Source: Arctopsyche grandis (lineage: Eukaryota; Arthropoda; Insecta; Trichoptera; Hydropsychidae). From it: DNA of 64,000 nucleotides. The position numbers and the translations under genes are program-made. Where the stretch lies: the NCBI RefSeq assembly GCF_051622035.1, contig NC_135356.1:20139685-20203684 (forward strand), given 5' to 3'. Of the stretch, positions 24,610-35,499 are shown one piece after another (within the stretch, counting starts at the first letter, position 1; every line of letters starts with the position of its first letter). The notes under the pieces are model-generated. The model did not search any database and was not told where the DNA came from. It worked only from the letters and a program-made list of their open reading frames with translations.

Positions 24610-25680
24610 ATGTACATATGTATATCAACAGTCTCGTTACACATTGGGGAATATTCGTTTTTGGGATTTGGGACTGAACGTACAATTCGTTGAGATACAA
24701 TTCGGTAAAACTCGGATAATCATAATCGAACGAGCACGTGGGGTGGGAGATGGGAGGACGTGGAAAGGATTTACTCCAACAGGATTGGGACGGCAGGAGG
24801 GAGGTTTTGGATAGACGGGGTGTGAGAGGCAGCCTCTCTGTAAAAATTAATTACAAACCGTGCTCGGCCGTACCGCGGGGGATGAATATGAAAAAGCACT
24901 TCATTTTTAATTGGAAACGGTATAAGCTGAGAGAATTTTAATTGATATTTTCATTTTTTTTGCTAACAGCGACGCTCTGCGGGATTTTTTCGAACCGTCC
25001 CTTTTATTATTATTGTTATTAATTTCGTTTTATTTTATTTTTGACGTCATTTCAAACTGAAACCCTCGCCCCCACCCTCCATTTCACTTTTCTTATAATT
25101 TTGCATTCGAACCGAAATCTGTATCTAGGTATAATACGATATGTAATATCAAACACAATGCAATTTTGTTCTGTATTCATTTTACCCGATAAATCATTTT
25201 GCTTTATTTGATTTCAAGCCTTAAACAAACATGACACGACACCCATTCTAGAATAATCAGGAAACCTGTTCGTGATGATAAAACTGCGACATTCTTAATT
25301 GAGTTTAACGAATAGTTCTTAGTAAAATGAAATGGTACCTTCAATTTTTAATGGAATGTACATAGTTAAGGCAAATATAGAATGTGTAAAGATTTGTCTG
25401 TAAACAAATAAGCAGACATACATATGTATGTACATCTCTGTAGCAATAGAAAAATCATAGCTGTTTATTAGCAACGATCAACTTGTCAGCCAAAAGATAA
25501 GGCTTTTATTCACAACCAAATAAATACGGCTCTTGTAATCCTATTTATTATGGAAAAGGCACAGTTGCAATACTTTTTTAACAATGAAATTTACGATTTT
25601 TCCATTCTAAAATCTAAGTAGAAAATAAAAACTTATAATTGACAACCAACTGGAGTACAATTTCAAAGAATCGTCATTTG
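24610..25680. other. Unique DNA, no gene recognised
   Basis: A G-rich segment (24735-24840) is followed by AT-rich sequence. Small frames lack any domain. Confidence 0.25.
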
Positions 25681-25687
25681 TATTTCA

Positions 25688-25940
25688 ACTATAATGCATT
25701 GCAATTTGTAAAACCTTTGCTTCATCTGAGTTATCATCATAAAATTACCATTTTAAAATGCTATCACTTGAAAGTTCAATCAAATTCTCTTTCTTCTTGA
25801 TTGATAATGACGAAGATGTCCGAAAATGTTCATTATCAAAGAGGTTTGAAATCCAATTGTTTGCTTCTTCAGGTTTGGGGAAGTACTGCATAAAAGACGA
25901 TTTCAGCCCTATTAAATGTTCAATTACTTTTCACGTACAT
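25688..25940 (-). pseudogene. hAT transposase relic (ZBED5/SCAND3-like C-terminal part)
   Basis: On the minus strand, QYFPKPEEANNWISNLF, then SLSIKKKENLIELSSDSILK and, after a stop, YDDNSDEAK match the layout of the domesticated ZBED5/GTF2IRD2 type hAT transposases: YFP....W..NPF, then E.L.EL..D..LK.KF. Stops and a frame change upstream show decay. Further minus-strand sequence to about 26100 may belong to it. Confidence 0.6.
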
Positions 25941-26484
25941 CTATCCCGAGACAAACGAATCTTTTTTCAGATAAGAAATTATGAGAGGTTTCAAATACTT
26001 CAGGTTGATCATTTTCGATAAACAGTTGCCAAAAATCTAATCCTACTTTCAAAAGTTTTCTAATCATACTTTCAATTTTATCCGCAGCATCGTTATCGAG
26101 CTGTTTTTAAGTGTCAAATTCAAGTTATTTATTTATTGAGCGCTAACGCGATAAATTTAACAATGCTCTCCAAAATCCATGCCGGATCAGAGGAAAACGG
26201 TATCGATTGCCGGATTTTCGATCATTGACTGTACATATTGATGTCGACTATGATTAATTAAAATCATTAATGGTTATTAATTAAATAAAAAATCATTCAT
26301 TCTTGAATTACTGATGTTTTTTCGCATGCCACCAACCATCAACCGCCTACCACCAAGTGCTACGCGTAACACGGCTTGGGCACCGCTGATCTATGTGATT
26401 TATAGTTTTATCTGTTTATTTAATAACATTTTGACTTTCAAATCATAACAGTAACTCTCAATTCTATACATTTAATGCACGATG

Positions 26485-27045
26485 CTGGTCATGTGGCTAG
26501 AAGAAAAGAGAGGTGGAAAAAATAAGTGCCAGAACAGTACCCGATAGAATGTTAAAGGGTGAAAGAAAGGCCGCAAGGACGATCGGTGGATGAAATTAAA
26601 AAAAATTGTGGGGTGAAATGAAATAAAGATAAGTATTAAATTAGAATGGAGTGCATGGAGTTTTTAAAACAAAAATGCCTGAATAAAAATATGCTGAAAG
26701 GATACCGCATTGTCGGCAGAACGAGAGAGATGAGAAATGGAATACGTGGGTGAGAAGTATGGCAAGTGTAGTGGATATAGTGGAGAGAGTGAAAAGATTA
26801 AAATGGCAGCGGGGGATTCACGTAGCCAGAAGAATGCATGAAAAGTGGACAAAATAAGTGCTAGAATAGTGCCCGAGAGAATGATAAGAGAGATTGGTAA
26901 ATTAACGTCGCAAGGAATAACGAAATTTAAAAAAAATAATGGGGTGAGATAGATGAGAATTGCGCAAAACAAAGACGAATGGAAGTGTATCGGAGAGGGA
27001 TTCATCCAGCAGTGGATGGTGAATGGCTATAAATGTAATGATGAT
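26485..27045 (+). mobile_element. Two adjacent RTE fragments
   Basis: The first piece (26485-26620) and the second (26715-27045) each contain the tail of the RTE reverse transcriptase: a GHVARR-like start, a cccgagagaatg-type region and a ggggtgagat..atgagaattgcgca stretch. The second ends with ccagcagtggatggtgaatgg, the 3' terminal word of the family. Both are degenerate, and the overlap of content means two insertions or a duplication. Confidence 0.75.
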
Positions 27046-27179
27046 GATAATATGTGTAATAATCCTTATTTATAAAAAAAAAATATTTTATTTAGTAGGA
27101 ATGGTGCTCTTAATTAAAAGTGAGCAACATTTAAAAAGCTACACAATTTCATTCTGACGTTCGTATGAACAACCAGTGT

Positions 27180-27725
27180 GTTCTCAATTGACAGACTGCG
27201 CATGCGCATTGTAGGTGTATAATCATCATTGTTTGCCAAAAGCATTTATTTCAAGTTGAAAAAAGATTTTCCAAAACAACGTTGAGCAATTAGCTTTTTG
27301 AATATCAAATATTGTATTTGTCGTGGCTTCTATACCTATTTAGATCAAATGTGGTAACCAGACACCCTACGAGAAACTGCCAACAAATGTTTATGTAAAA
27401 ATGAAACATAGATGAAAAATAAGCACAAGCGTGCGAATAGAGGGGAAAGGGCTAGGCAAGATGGTCGTTCGTGCGAAGCCGGAAGTGACCGGTAGCTGAG
27501 TACTCTCAATGAGTGGAGGCCATTGGTGAAACAGAGGGGTAAAAAAGTGGAGTGACAGGACAGGGGAGAAAGGTATGCGGAGGTTGGACATTGCATTGGT
27601 CACGCAACCGATGTCATTGGCGAGAGGTGTCTTCCTGTGGGCGGCTGTTGTGACCGCAACGGCCATTTTGACCAGTTCGTGTGGGCGAGGGTCGGTAATT
27701 ACAAGCATCAGTTTACAACTAGTAG
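27180..27725. promoter_or_regulatory. GC-richer island with NRF1-type palindrome and CCAAT words
   Basis: At 27187-27199 the sequence ctgcgcatgcgca contains the NRF1/ewg-type palindrome GCGCATGCGC. Further on, ccattggtg, gcattggtc and tcattggcg (inverted CCAAT) occur within 27520-27620 in a GC-richer segment that has small frames on both strands but no recognised protein. This would suit a promoter, but no transcript start or exon can be shown. Confidence 0.25.
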
Positions 27726-27845
27726 AACATTTTAAAAAGATAAACAAACCGTTTCCAGGCATCTCTTTATTCAATTTGGTTTTCTGTGATTGTTTTGAAT
27801 ATTAATTTTGATCTCACGATTTTGACTGATATACATATGTACATC

Positions 27846-29714
27846 CAGTGGCGGACTGGGATTGAAATCAGTGCATGCCAGGAGTCAAAGGGGGCCCACC
27901 CAGGGTTAAAAAAATTTGTCCCCCCCCCCCATATAACAAAAATTCTTCTTTCCACCACGCTAAAAATCAAGAGAAAAAATAAATACAATTTTCAAAAATG
28001 AGAATAAACAAATTTAGGTACAAGAAAACTGGCAAAAGCAAAATAGATCCATAAATTACATTGTATATTTCGTTTTAACCCTTTTCCTAGGTAAATAGAA
28101 TGCATCATAAAAGCGGCTTTTACTTTCAGTAGAAAACAATCAGGGACGTCATTTCAGCTTTTTCGCTGGGTGGTGGCAGGCGAAGATCGGTCAAATTGAT
28201 TTTTTTTTCAAAAAATCTTTTTTATATCGGAATAAAAATGGAAAATATTCTTTGCATGCACCTTATTGAGTTATAAAATATGAAAAAAATAAGATTATTT
28301 TTGAAAAAAATAATTATAAAAAAATATTAAGCAAAAAGTGAAAAAAGCACCGCAGACGAAAATTTTTTTCCACAATCTTTACATGGTCAACAAAAATCGA
28401 CCATAAAACTGAGTCACCAAAAAACTATCAATTAACTTAATTTCTACCGACTGTCTTTTCACTTTATCTATGTATGTACATATATGTACGTAATAACAAT
28501 AGATAAAGTTTTGTGATCATGCGCAAATTCGAACTCAGAATCGATCACTGATCACATTTACATAATATAGAAAAATGTGTTTTTTTTTAACAAAAAAAGC
28601 TGAAAAAAATATTTACCACACCCCTGAACGTATCAAAAATACGAGAAATAAAACCATTTGTGATTGAACCGATTCAGTAAAATATTAATTTAAAACCTTT
28701 CTTGAAAACAAAAAATATACGAACTTTCGGAAAAATAAACCTTACACATCTGTTTTTGAGACAAAATAAAGTAAAGGGGACCTTTCTAACGATTCGCTCC
28801 ATAGGATGAACAATTTCTAAGAATTATACCAAAAACCAAAATATACTTGCTTTGAAATTTTTTTTTTTTTTCAAAGCACATACATACATAGCAGCGATTA
28901 TTTTATTAGTTACCCAAAAGTAACATACATAAGAAATAAATGTAGCATTCATAGATCCATAGTATCTCATTAATCATTAAATTCATAATATTTTCTAAAT
29001 TTACACCATTCCTTAATTTAGGGGGGCGAGTGCCCCCTATGCCCCCCCCCCAAATTACGTCCCTGAAAAAAATGTATAATATTTTCAATTAATGTTAATC
29101 GAAAATCGGGATTTTGGGGAGGGGGCCCCTATCCTATATTTCTATTTACATGGATGTGTCTAGATTAGGAATAGATTTTATATTCGGAAACTGTTTAAAA
29201 TTGTGTATTTAAATCTTACTATATCATCGAAGTATAATCAAATGTTATTTTGAAAGTATGAAGTAAATTTAAATCGCTGGTTGATGATGAATCGTCCTAT
29301 CAAAATCGTTTTAAGCAATTCAGTTTATATTATTCACGAAAATTTGTTTATTCCCATTTTTATTTTAGTAGGTAGTTGTTACATAGGTATTGGTATATAC
29401 ATAATATTGACGTTGGGAATGGGCCCGGCAAAAGGGCCCACGCAAATGTTGAAACTTACATTTAGAGCCTAATAAAAAAAGTTAACCGATCCTTGGGCTG
29501 TTAAAGCAGGTATTAGTTGTTTATGTATATCGTAAGAAATTTGTTTTTTTGAAATACCCAAACTTTAGGTCCCAAAGTGCAATATCCTATAAATTTTTAC
29601 ACACGTGAAATAGTTAAAAAGTTATTTAATTTTACTGAGGGCCCATATTTTCTAACAGATATTGGGGCCCACATGCCATCGGGCATGTTCGCTTGTATGG
29701 CCAGTCCACCACTG
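27846..29714. mobile_element. hAT element with perfect 8-bp target duplication (outer)
   Basis: Left terminus cagtggcggactggg and right terminus ccagtccaccactg are inverted. Both are flanked by tgtacatc (27838-27845 and 29715-29722), an exact 8-bp duplication as hAT elements make. Subterminal ggggccc/gggccc words are symmetrical (ggcccaccc at the left, gggcccacatgcc at the right). No transposase domain is recognised inside, so it is non-autonomous. A second hAT sits within it. Confidence 0.9.
28141..29065. mobile_element. hAT element nested in the outer hAT
   Basis: The termini cagggacgtcattt and aaattacgtccctg are inverted. Flanking 8-mers are aaaacaat (28133-28140) and aaaaaaat (29066-29073), seven of eight matching. 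Subterminal C-run and ggcg words are present at the right end. Because it lies wholly within the outer element, it arrived later. Confidence 0.85.
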
Positions 29715-29755
29715 TGTACATCTATATAGTACATATGTATAATCCAGGCCTGGGC

Positions 29756-30660
29756 AAACCGCGGCCCGCCGAGTATTTTGGTGCAGCCTGCGAGCAAAAT
29801 TCAAAAAAGTTTACTTTTTTCTGATCTAAAATTTTTTTTATTGATTTATTAAATGTTTTATCGTTTCTGACATAAGATACAATTCGAATTTGGGCCAAAC
29901 TAGACTACAAACTTTAATGAGCAATTATCATTTAATATTAGAATCGATCACATGGTACTCGATAGCTCTCGACGAAAGTAATGATCGAAAAGATACCGCA
30001 CAGTTATTAATTTTCATAAGCGGATGGAACTCTAAATTTGAAATTATTGAAGAGCTTTTGTCATTTGAATCACTTAAAGATCAAACAACAGGAGCTGATA
30101 TTTTTGAAAAAAATGTTAATTGCTTAAAAAAATATAATTTACAATGGAACAAATTGGTAAGCATAACAACTGACGGAGCACCAAGTTTGACCATCCAAGA
30201 TAAAAATTGTCCTGATTACAATTTAACTATAATTCATTGTATTATATACATCAACAAGTATTGTACAAAAATATGTTAAAAGTTGAACATGTGACATCTT
30301 ATATTATTAAACTTGTAAATTTAATACGATCGAGTGGCTTGAAACACATACAATTCATTGCTTTTTTTTAAGATATTGAATCCGAGTTCACAGATATTAT
30401 TTATCATAATCATATTCGATGGCTTAGCCTAGGAAAAATACTTCGGCGAGTATGGGATACAAAAGAAGAAATCGTTCTATTTTTAAAAATGAAAAATATT
30501 ATCGACTTTCCCGAATTAACTAATAATGATTGGCTGTGTGATTTAGCATTTACTTTGGACATCGTGACACATTTAAATACTTTCAACACTGTGTTCCAAT
30601 GGGAAAATTTATATGTCCATGATATGGTGAAAAGTTTGAATAGATTTACATAAATTAAAA
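29756..30660 (+). pseudogene. hAT transposase relic, GTF2IRD2/ZBED5-like
   Basis: The left terminus caggcctgggcaaaccgcg is typical of this hAT clade. Downstream the + strand encodes, from 29890, IALDESNDRKDTAQLLIFIS (catalytic-domain start, the conserved ALDES.D...TAQL), then LLSFESLKDQTTGADIFE and LVSITTDGAPSL (the TDGAP motif). After a frameshift near 30245, blocks equivalent to HCIIH, KVVKIVNFIRSRGLKH, YH...RWLS.GK.L.R.W and PEL....WL.DLAF follow to about 30600. The right end is not found. Clearly dead. Confidence 0.85.
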
Positions 30661-30681
30661 CTACGACTGTTTCTTCACCAT

Positions 30682-30796
30682 TTATTTATTAAACGGGTAG
30701 ACCACTTTGCAACCATAAAATTGTTCATTACACTTTGTGTAGCATCTTGGCTTTAATGTCGAAGTTTCACATCCATTAGGATAAAACGTATATTTC
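30682..30796 (-). CDS. Possible last exon of a Cys-rich peptide (unrecognised)
   Basis: On the minus strand an acceptor-like tatattattttatag lies just before 30796 and is followed by 37 codons to a TAA at 30684: KYTFYPNGCETSTLKPRC then YTKCNEQFYGCKVVYPFNK. Four Cys residues lie within 20 residues, with ordinary-looking composition, and a taataaataaat word just after the stop could serve polyadenylation. The frame also runs open upstream of the acceptor but is Phe/Leu/Asn-rich there. I do not recognise the family. It may equally be chance, sitting among hAT relics. Confidence 0.25.
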
Positions 30797-30925
30797 CTAT
30801 AAAATAATATATTATAACTTCCGTAACTCATGAAAATCAGATTAAATAGAAATATTTCTATATCATATTTGTAAAAGAATTGTAAAATAGGTTTTTGAAC
30901 TATTTTTCCTATTATGCTGTATACC

Positions 30926-31680
30926 AGGGGATCCCAACCCTGTGCCCGCAGGCGCATGTGCGCCCTTGAAGCTATGTACATATTTGCATGCACCCGCTTC
31001 AAATTGTTAAAATTTCGAAAAAATTTATGGAAAAATAAATTTGTTTTTTTTATAAGCAAACATTCAGCTAAAATAAAAAGTTTAAACACAATCTTGAATG
31101 AGTAATTTTTCAAAAAGTTCTCTTCCATTTTCCAGGAAAAAAAAAAGTGATGGGAGAAAATAGTTTTGACCCAACATCATTCATTACTAATTTTTAAAAA
31201 TCATTTGGAACAATTTGAAGGTAGATTCTAACAATTTACCATTATCAAGACTGTGGCTACATTTTTTTTGAAATTGCTAAATCCATTGCAGAACCTCTTA
31301 AAAAAAAAACATCAAAAATTGAGGATGAGATTTTGACAATTCGAAATAATCATATTAAACTCTCAGGATACAGGTGAAAACTTTTGGAATCTAGCTGGTC
31401 ATAAAAAGTAAACTCTTTTGAAAAAAAAGGACCTACATACAAAATAAATAAAGAAAAAATCCTGTTTTGATTCCACATACATATTTGTGCAATTCTTTAT
31501 CAAGTGAAATGCAATGGCAACAAACGCATTAATTGTTATTTTATTTAAAAAATAAAACAAAAACAGCTGTAAATTCAAAATAAAGAACTACTAAATATGT
31601 ATATTCAATTTTAATATATATTTTTTTAATCCAGCTTGCGGCCACCAATGTTTTTCTCAATCTTGAATGCGCCACACCAC
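30926..31680 (+). mobile_element. Second hAT relic with partial transposase
   Basis: The start caggggatcccaaccctgt, followed by gcccgcaggcgcatgtgcgc, is a typical hAT end. At 31240-31380 the + strand encodes FFEIAKSIAEPLKKKTSKIE then DEILTIRNN, resembling the C-terminal region of ZBED5-like hAT transposases. The right end may be the gcttgcggccacc region near 31636 or may be lost. It interrupts a repeat also seen at 37915 and 56955. Confidence 0.5.
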
Positions 31681-31753
31681 AATAAGCTTTTAAATAAGCA
31701 TTAAAATAAGAGAAGTTTGAAATAGAAAATGATTACTAGATCAGTAACTATTA

Positions 31754-31970
31754 TCTAATATATAATTTCGAAAGAGACTTTGTATGTAAGTAACATTGGT
31801 TGGGAACTTCGTAAACAAGTCAAAATTTCTACAAGTATTTTTTTTTTCGATTCTAATAAATTTAATAAAAAAAAAACAAATAAATGTTTACTATTCGATT
31901 AAACATTTTTAAGCGGTTTATATAACAAATTATATTACAAATACTGAGCGAGGCTGGGTAAAACCACTAG
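31754..31970 (+). mobile_element. Short non-autonomous Helitron (family H1)
   Basis: It starts tctaatatataatttcgaaa and ends aaccactag, the TC...CTAG termini of Helitrons, inserted after A and before T with no target duplication. The same element occurs at 41700-41907 and, 3'-truncated, at 55871; its 5' end alone appears in reverse at 52425. The interior is AT-rich without genes. Confidence 0.8.
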
Positions 31971-32868
31971 TGTATAATAAATCTAAGATGTATTGTGAAC
32001 TGAAAATCCGGGCCCTGGTGTAACTAAAAAATCGCTCAGTTTTTTTTGTTTCATTACACATGTACATAAAACAATTTTAATTATGTTTTAAATTACCAAA
32101 AGTTGTTTTTTTAAAGCGTTTTTTAATTATTAATTTTTCGCATAAAAATTTACTATAATTTAAATATTATAAAATATGACCTGAACCCATTCGGAGGGGG
32201 GGGGGGGAATGAGGCCCTGGTTATTAAATTCATAAGCTCCTGAAATCCATCCACAATTGTGTCCCTATAAATATATCGGATGAATTCTATAAAATTTTAC
32301 TTTATTTCAGGATGAATTTGAATATCTCATAAACTTCACATTCAAAAATCATGAATAAATTAAATGAATTTTGCAAAAATTTCTTCAAATACTATTTTCT
32401 AAATATTTTTTTTTCAATTTTGTTTCTGAAGAGAATAATGCATTATATAAAAAAAAAATATATCTTACAAATTGTTATCGGAAAATTTACCTATAAAAAC
32501 TATTTGCTAAAATTATTCTAAGAAATGGATTAGGTACTATAATTAGGTATACAAAAAGTTAATTTATAGAGTTACTAAAGTATTAAATTTTAATTTGTTT
32601 TCTCCTTCATACAAAAATATGTAACATTATCAATAAATTTAGATTTAATTCAAATATATAATTAAATGTTGATGATTGTAAAACATATATAAATCTAGAT
32701 CTCACAGCTGTTATTCAAAATCATAAGGAACGGTGGCTTATGTTGGTAGACATGTATTTAACAGCAAACAAATTCTGTAAAAAGAAATCACAATATACAT
32801 ATTTAATAATATAACAAAATAAAGGTATATAAAATTTAACAACATCTCATTTTGTATTTTATATATAA

Positions 32869-33060
32869 CTAGCTGAACCCGACATGCGTTGCAATGCCAC
32901 AATAACGCATGCAATTTCCGTTCCCATTCCCGTTCCCGTTTCTCAATGTGTTTCGATTAGTAAATGTTTCAGTTTCAAATTAATACTTAATAATCAAATT
33001 AAATTACAGTAATGATAATTTGTCAGTAAACAGTAAATGATTATATTTCACTAGAAGTAA
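32869..33060 (-). mobile_element. Helitron 3' end (family H2, copy 1)
   Basis: Read on the minus strand it ends gcatgtcgggttcagctag followed by T. A subterminal hairpin-capable pair of catgcgtt/aacgcatg words and gttccc-type repeats lies inside. The same end occurs at 39880. The 5' end of this copy could not be placed. Confidence 0.6.
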
Positions 33061-33264
33061 AATTGTTATTAAAAAAGTGTAATTTTCAACAATTGCATTG
33101 TTAATTTACATAGATTTGATTTTTAAATTATTATGAAATATTTCAATTATAATTGTTTTTAAAATAAATATTTTAATTTCAAATATCAATATCAAAACAA
33201 ATATTAAAAACTAATCAAAGAGACTAAAGACAAATATTTTCAATTTAAACACGTAACTATTATA

Positions 33265-35484
33265 CAGGTTGTCCGGTAGGTCGATACAAAGCCTTGAAGG
33301 GTTTTGAAGGGGCACATATAACCTCAGTCCAAAGTCTTACGGTTTTTTTTTTATTTCGTTTTTAAAGATTTTTAGTAAATACACCAAAATCTCACAGTTA
33401 ATTGCTAATACTGCCCAAGTTAAAAAAGGTATGTTAGTCAGTTATAATTTTTTGGTTTGTCTAATGTTTATTCAATCAAATATAAACAAATACAACCATC
33501 TGTGTCAACAGAAAAAAATAATAGAGGCACCATAAGTTTTCAAAAATTTGTCAAATAGGAAAAATCCGATATTTTTGTATATAAAAAAAATAACGAAAAT
33601 TATTTTAAGAGGTAAAACCTTTATAAAAACATGGCTGTTTATTGTCCTTTCTATTAAGATATTATTCATGCAGATGTCTTGCCAATTATTAGAATTAAGG
33701 TGTAAAACCTAATCGAGGAAGCGCGCCGAACAGAGGCCGTCATTCACAAGCGACTTTAATATCAAATAAAACAAAAAAATTGAGAAAATTATTTATTGTT
33801 TATGTTCAAATGCTGATTTCAAATGCATACTAGAGTCGTTCTTCTCACTTCCATGATGGTAATTTTGTGTTTTATCTCTTCTTCATGATTTTAAAAGATT
33901 GTTATATTTTTCTGATTATCTGTTATTTTGTAATTATTTTTTTTTTGTGTAAAAGATCTCAAGACGTTCCTTGGCTCTTCCCCAGATGTGAAATATCGTT
34001 ATCACGGCACAGAGGTGCAGTATTTGGAAGATGGAGATCTTTGTATGTCGATTTTTGTTAAACGGTGACATAGTACGCGTGGTTCCTGAAAAGCATCTAA
34101 TATATAGTATATAATAATAAGACAAGGTACCAATGCTGGATTCGGAAAATCCAATCATCTTCAAACATGATAGTTGTCCAGCATACTGAAGTTTAAAAAT
34201 TTAAAGAAAACTAGAATAACTGTTTTTCGGATAGTTGCATCGGCAAAGGTGGACTATAACTTAGGCTTGCTCGGTCACCTGATTTGACTATTATACAATT
34301 TTTCGTCTGATTACGGGCTTAGGAACTCATTTACACAAAATAAGTAATTACAAAATAACAGATAATCAGAAAAATCTTTTAAAACCCTGAAGAAGAGATA
34401 AAACCCAAAATTACCAAAACGGAAATGAGACGAAGGACTCTAGTATGCATTAGAAATTGGCATTTGAACATAAAGAATAAATAATTTTATCAAAATTTTT
34501 GTTTTATTTGACATAGCGCGGTCGTTAAGCTTCTGCTTAGCGTTGAGAGGCGGCGGGTTCGATCCCTGGGTCCGAGCCTCGAATGAAAATGGATTTTTCA
34601 GAGTATGCTGTTGGTTAGACCTGGATTTGTGACTTCAGGTTGATCGTTTCCTATCAGTTTGCCAATTTTCTCTGATTTCATTGTTGAAACGGTTCCCGGG
34701 AAAAAATTAGCTAAAAATCCCTCCTATACGATATGTCACCTATAATTTGTTATTAATTAATGTACAATAAATAAGTTTGTGTACAAATTAATAGATGTCT
34801 CATTGATTTACGAGTTTTACAGTATCTCGTAATTCAGTGATTTATATATGTATAAAAAAAAATGCTGAATTGTAATTTGTAAATTTGTAATTGGCCAGGA
34901 AGGCGCATTGGGGTTTACCTGTAAGGCCTTCCTGGTATATATGTAAAATAAAATAAAATTAGACGATAACATTAAAGTCGCTTTTGAATGACGGCCTCTG
35001 TTCGGCGCGCTTCCTCGATTAGGTTTTACATCTTAATTCTGTTAATTGGCAAGACATCTGCATGAGTGATATCTTAATAGAAAGGACAATAAACAGCCAT
35101 GTTTTTATTAAGGTTTTACTTCTTAAAATAATTTTTGTTATTTTTTTGTGTACAAAAAAAATATTGGCTTTTTCCTATTTGACAAATTTTTGAAAACTTA
35201 TGGTGCCTCTATTATTTTTTTCTGTTGACACAGATGGTTGTATTTGTTTATATTTGATTGAATAAACATTAGACAAACCAATAATAACTGACTAACATAC
35301 CTTTTTTAACTTGGGCAGTATTAGCAATTAACTGTGAGATTTTGGTGTATTTACTAAAAATCTTTAAAAATGAAATAAAAAAAAACCGTAAGAATTCAGA
35401 CTGAGGTATGTGTGGCTCAAAATGTTGGAAATTATGTAAGCTATCAACCCTTCAAGGCTTTGTATCGACCTACCGGACACCCTG
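33265..35484. mobile_element. 2.2 kb mariner-like element with ~690-bp inverted arms
   Basis: The ends caggttgtccggtaggtcg and cgacctaccggacaccctg are inverted and flanked by TA at 33263 and 35485. The inverted match continues far inward: the atagaggcaccataagtttt, acatggctgtttattgtcct, gaggaagcgcgccgaacaga and tctgattatctgttattttg blocks of the left arm (to about 33960) reappear reversed from about 34345 to 35484. A SINE splits the right arm. Between the arms lies decayed transposase-like sequence with an RSPDLT..QFF word, the family's C-terminal motif. No open frame survives. Confidence 0.85.
34512..34964 (+). mobile_element. tRNA-derived SINE (family S1, copy A, near full length)
   Basis: The head carries a B box (gcgggttcgatccctggg, 34551-34568) and an upstream A-box-like gcggtcgttaagcttctgc stretch. 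The body has tgccaattttctctgatttc and attgttgaaacggttcc. The tail has a perfect 10-bp hairpin (ccaggaaggc / gccttcctgg, 34895-34935) followed by aaaataaaataaaa. It is inserted in the right arm of the surrounding mariner-like element, flanked by imperfect tttgaca/ttagac words. Confidence 0.85.
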
Positions 35485-35499
35485 TATATGTAAAAATGT

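Noticed and set aside
30682..31128. 148-codon minus-strand frame as a single gene
   Set aside because: Its upstream two thirds are Phe/Leu/Asn-rich and overlap a hAT terminus; only the last 37 codons look exon-like.
34512..34600. Functional tRNA gene
   Set aside because: B box is good but the acceptor stem and anticodon arm do not fold as a tRNA; it is the head of a SINE with a tail hairpin and A-rich end.
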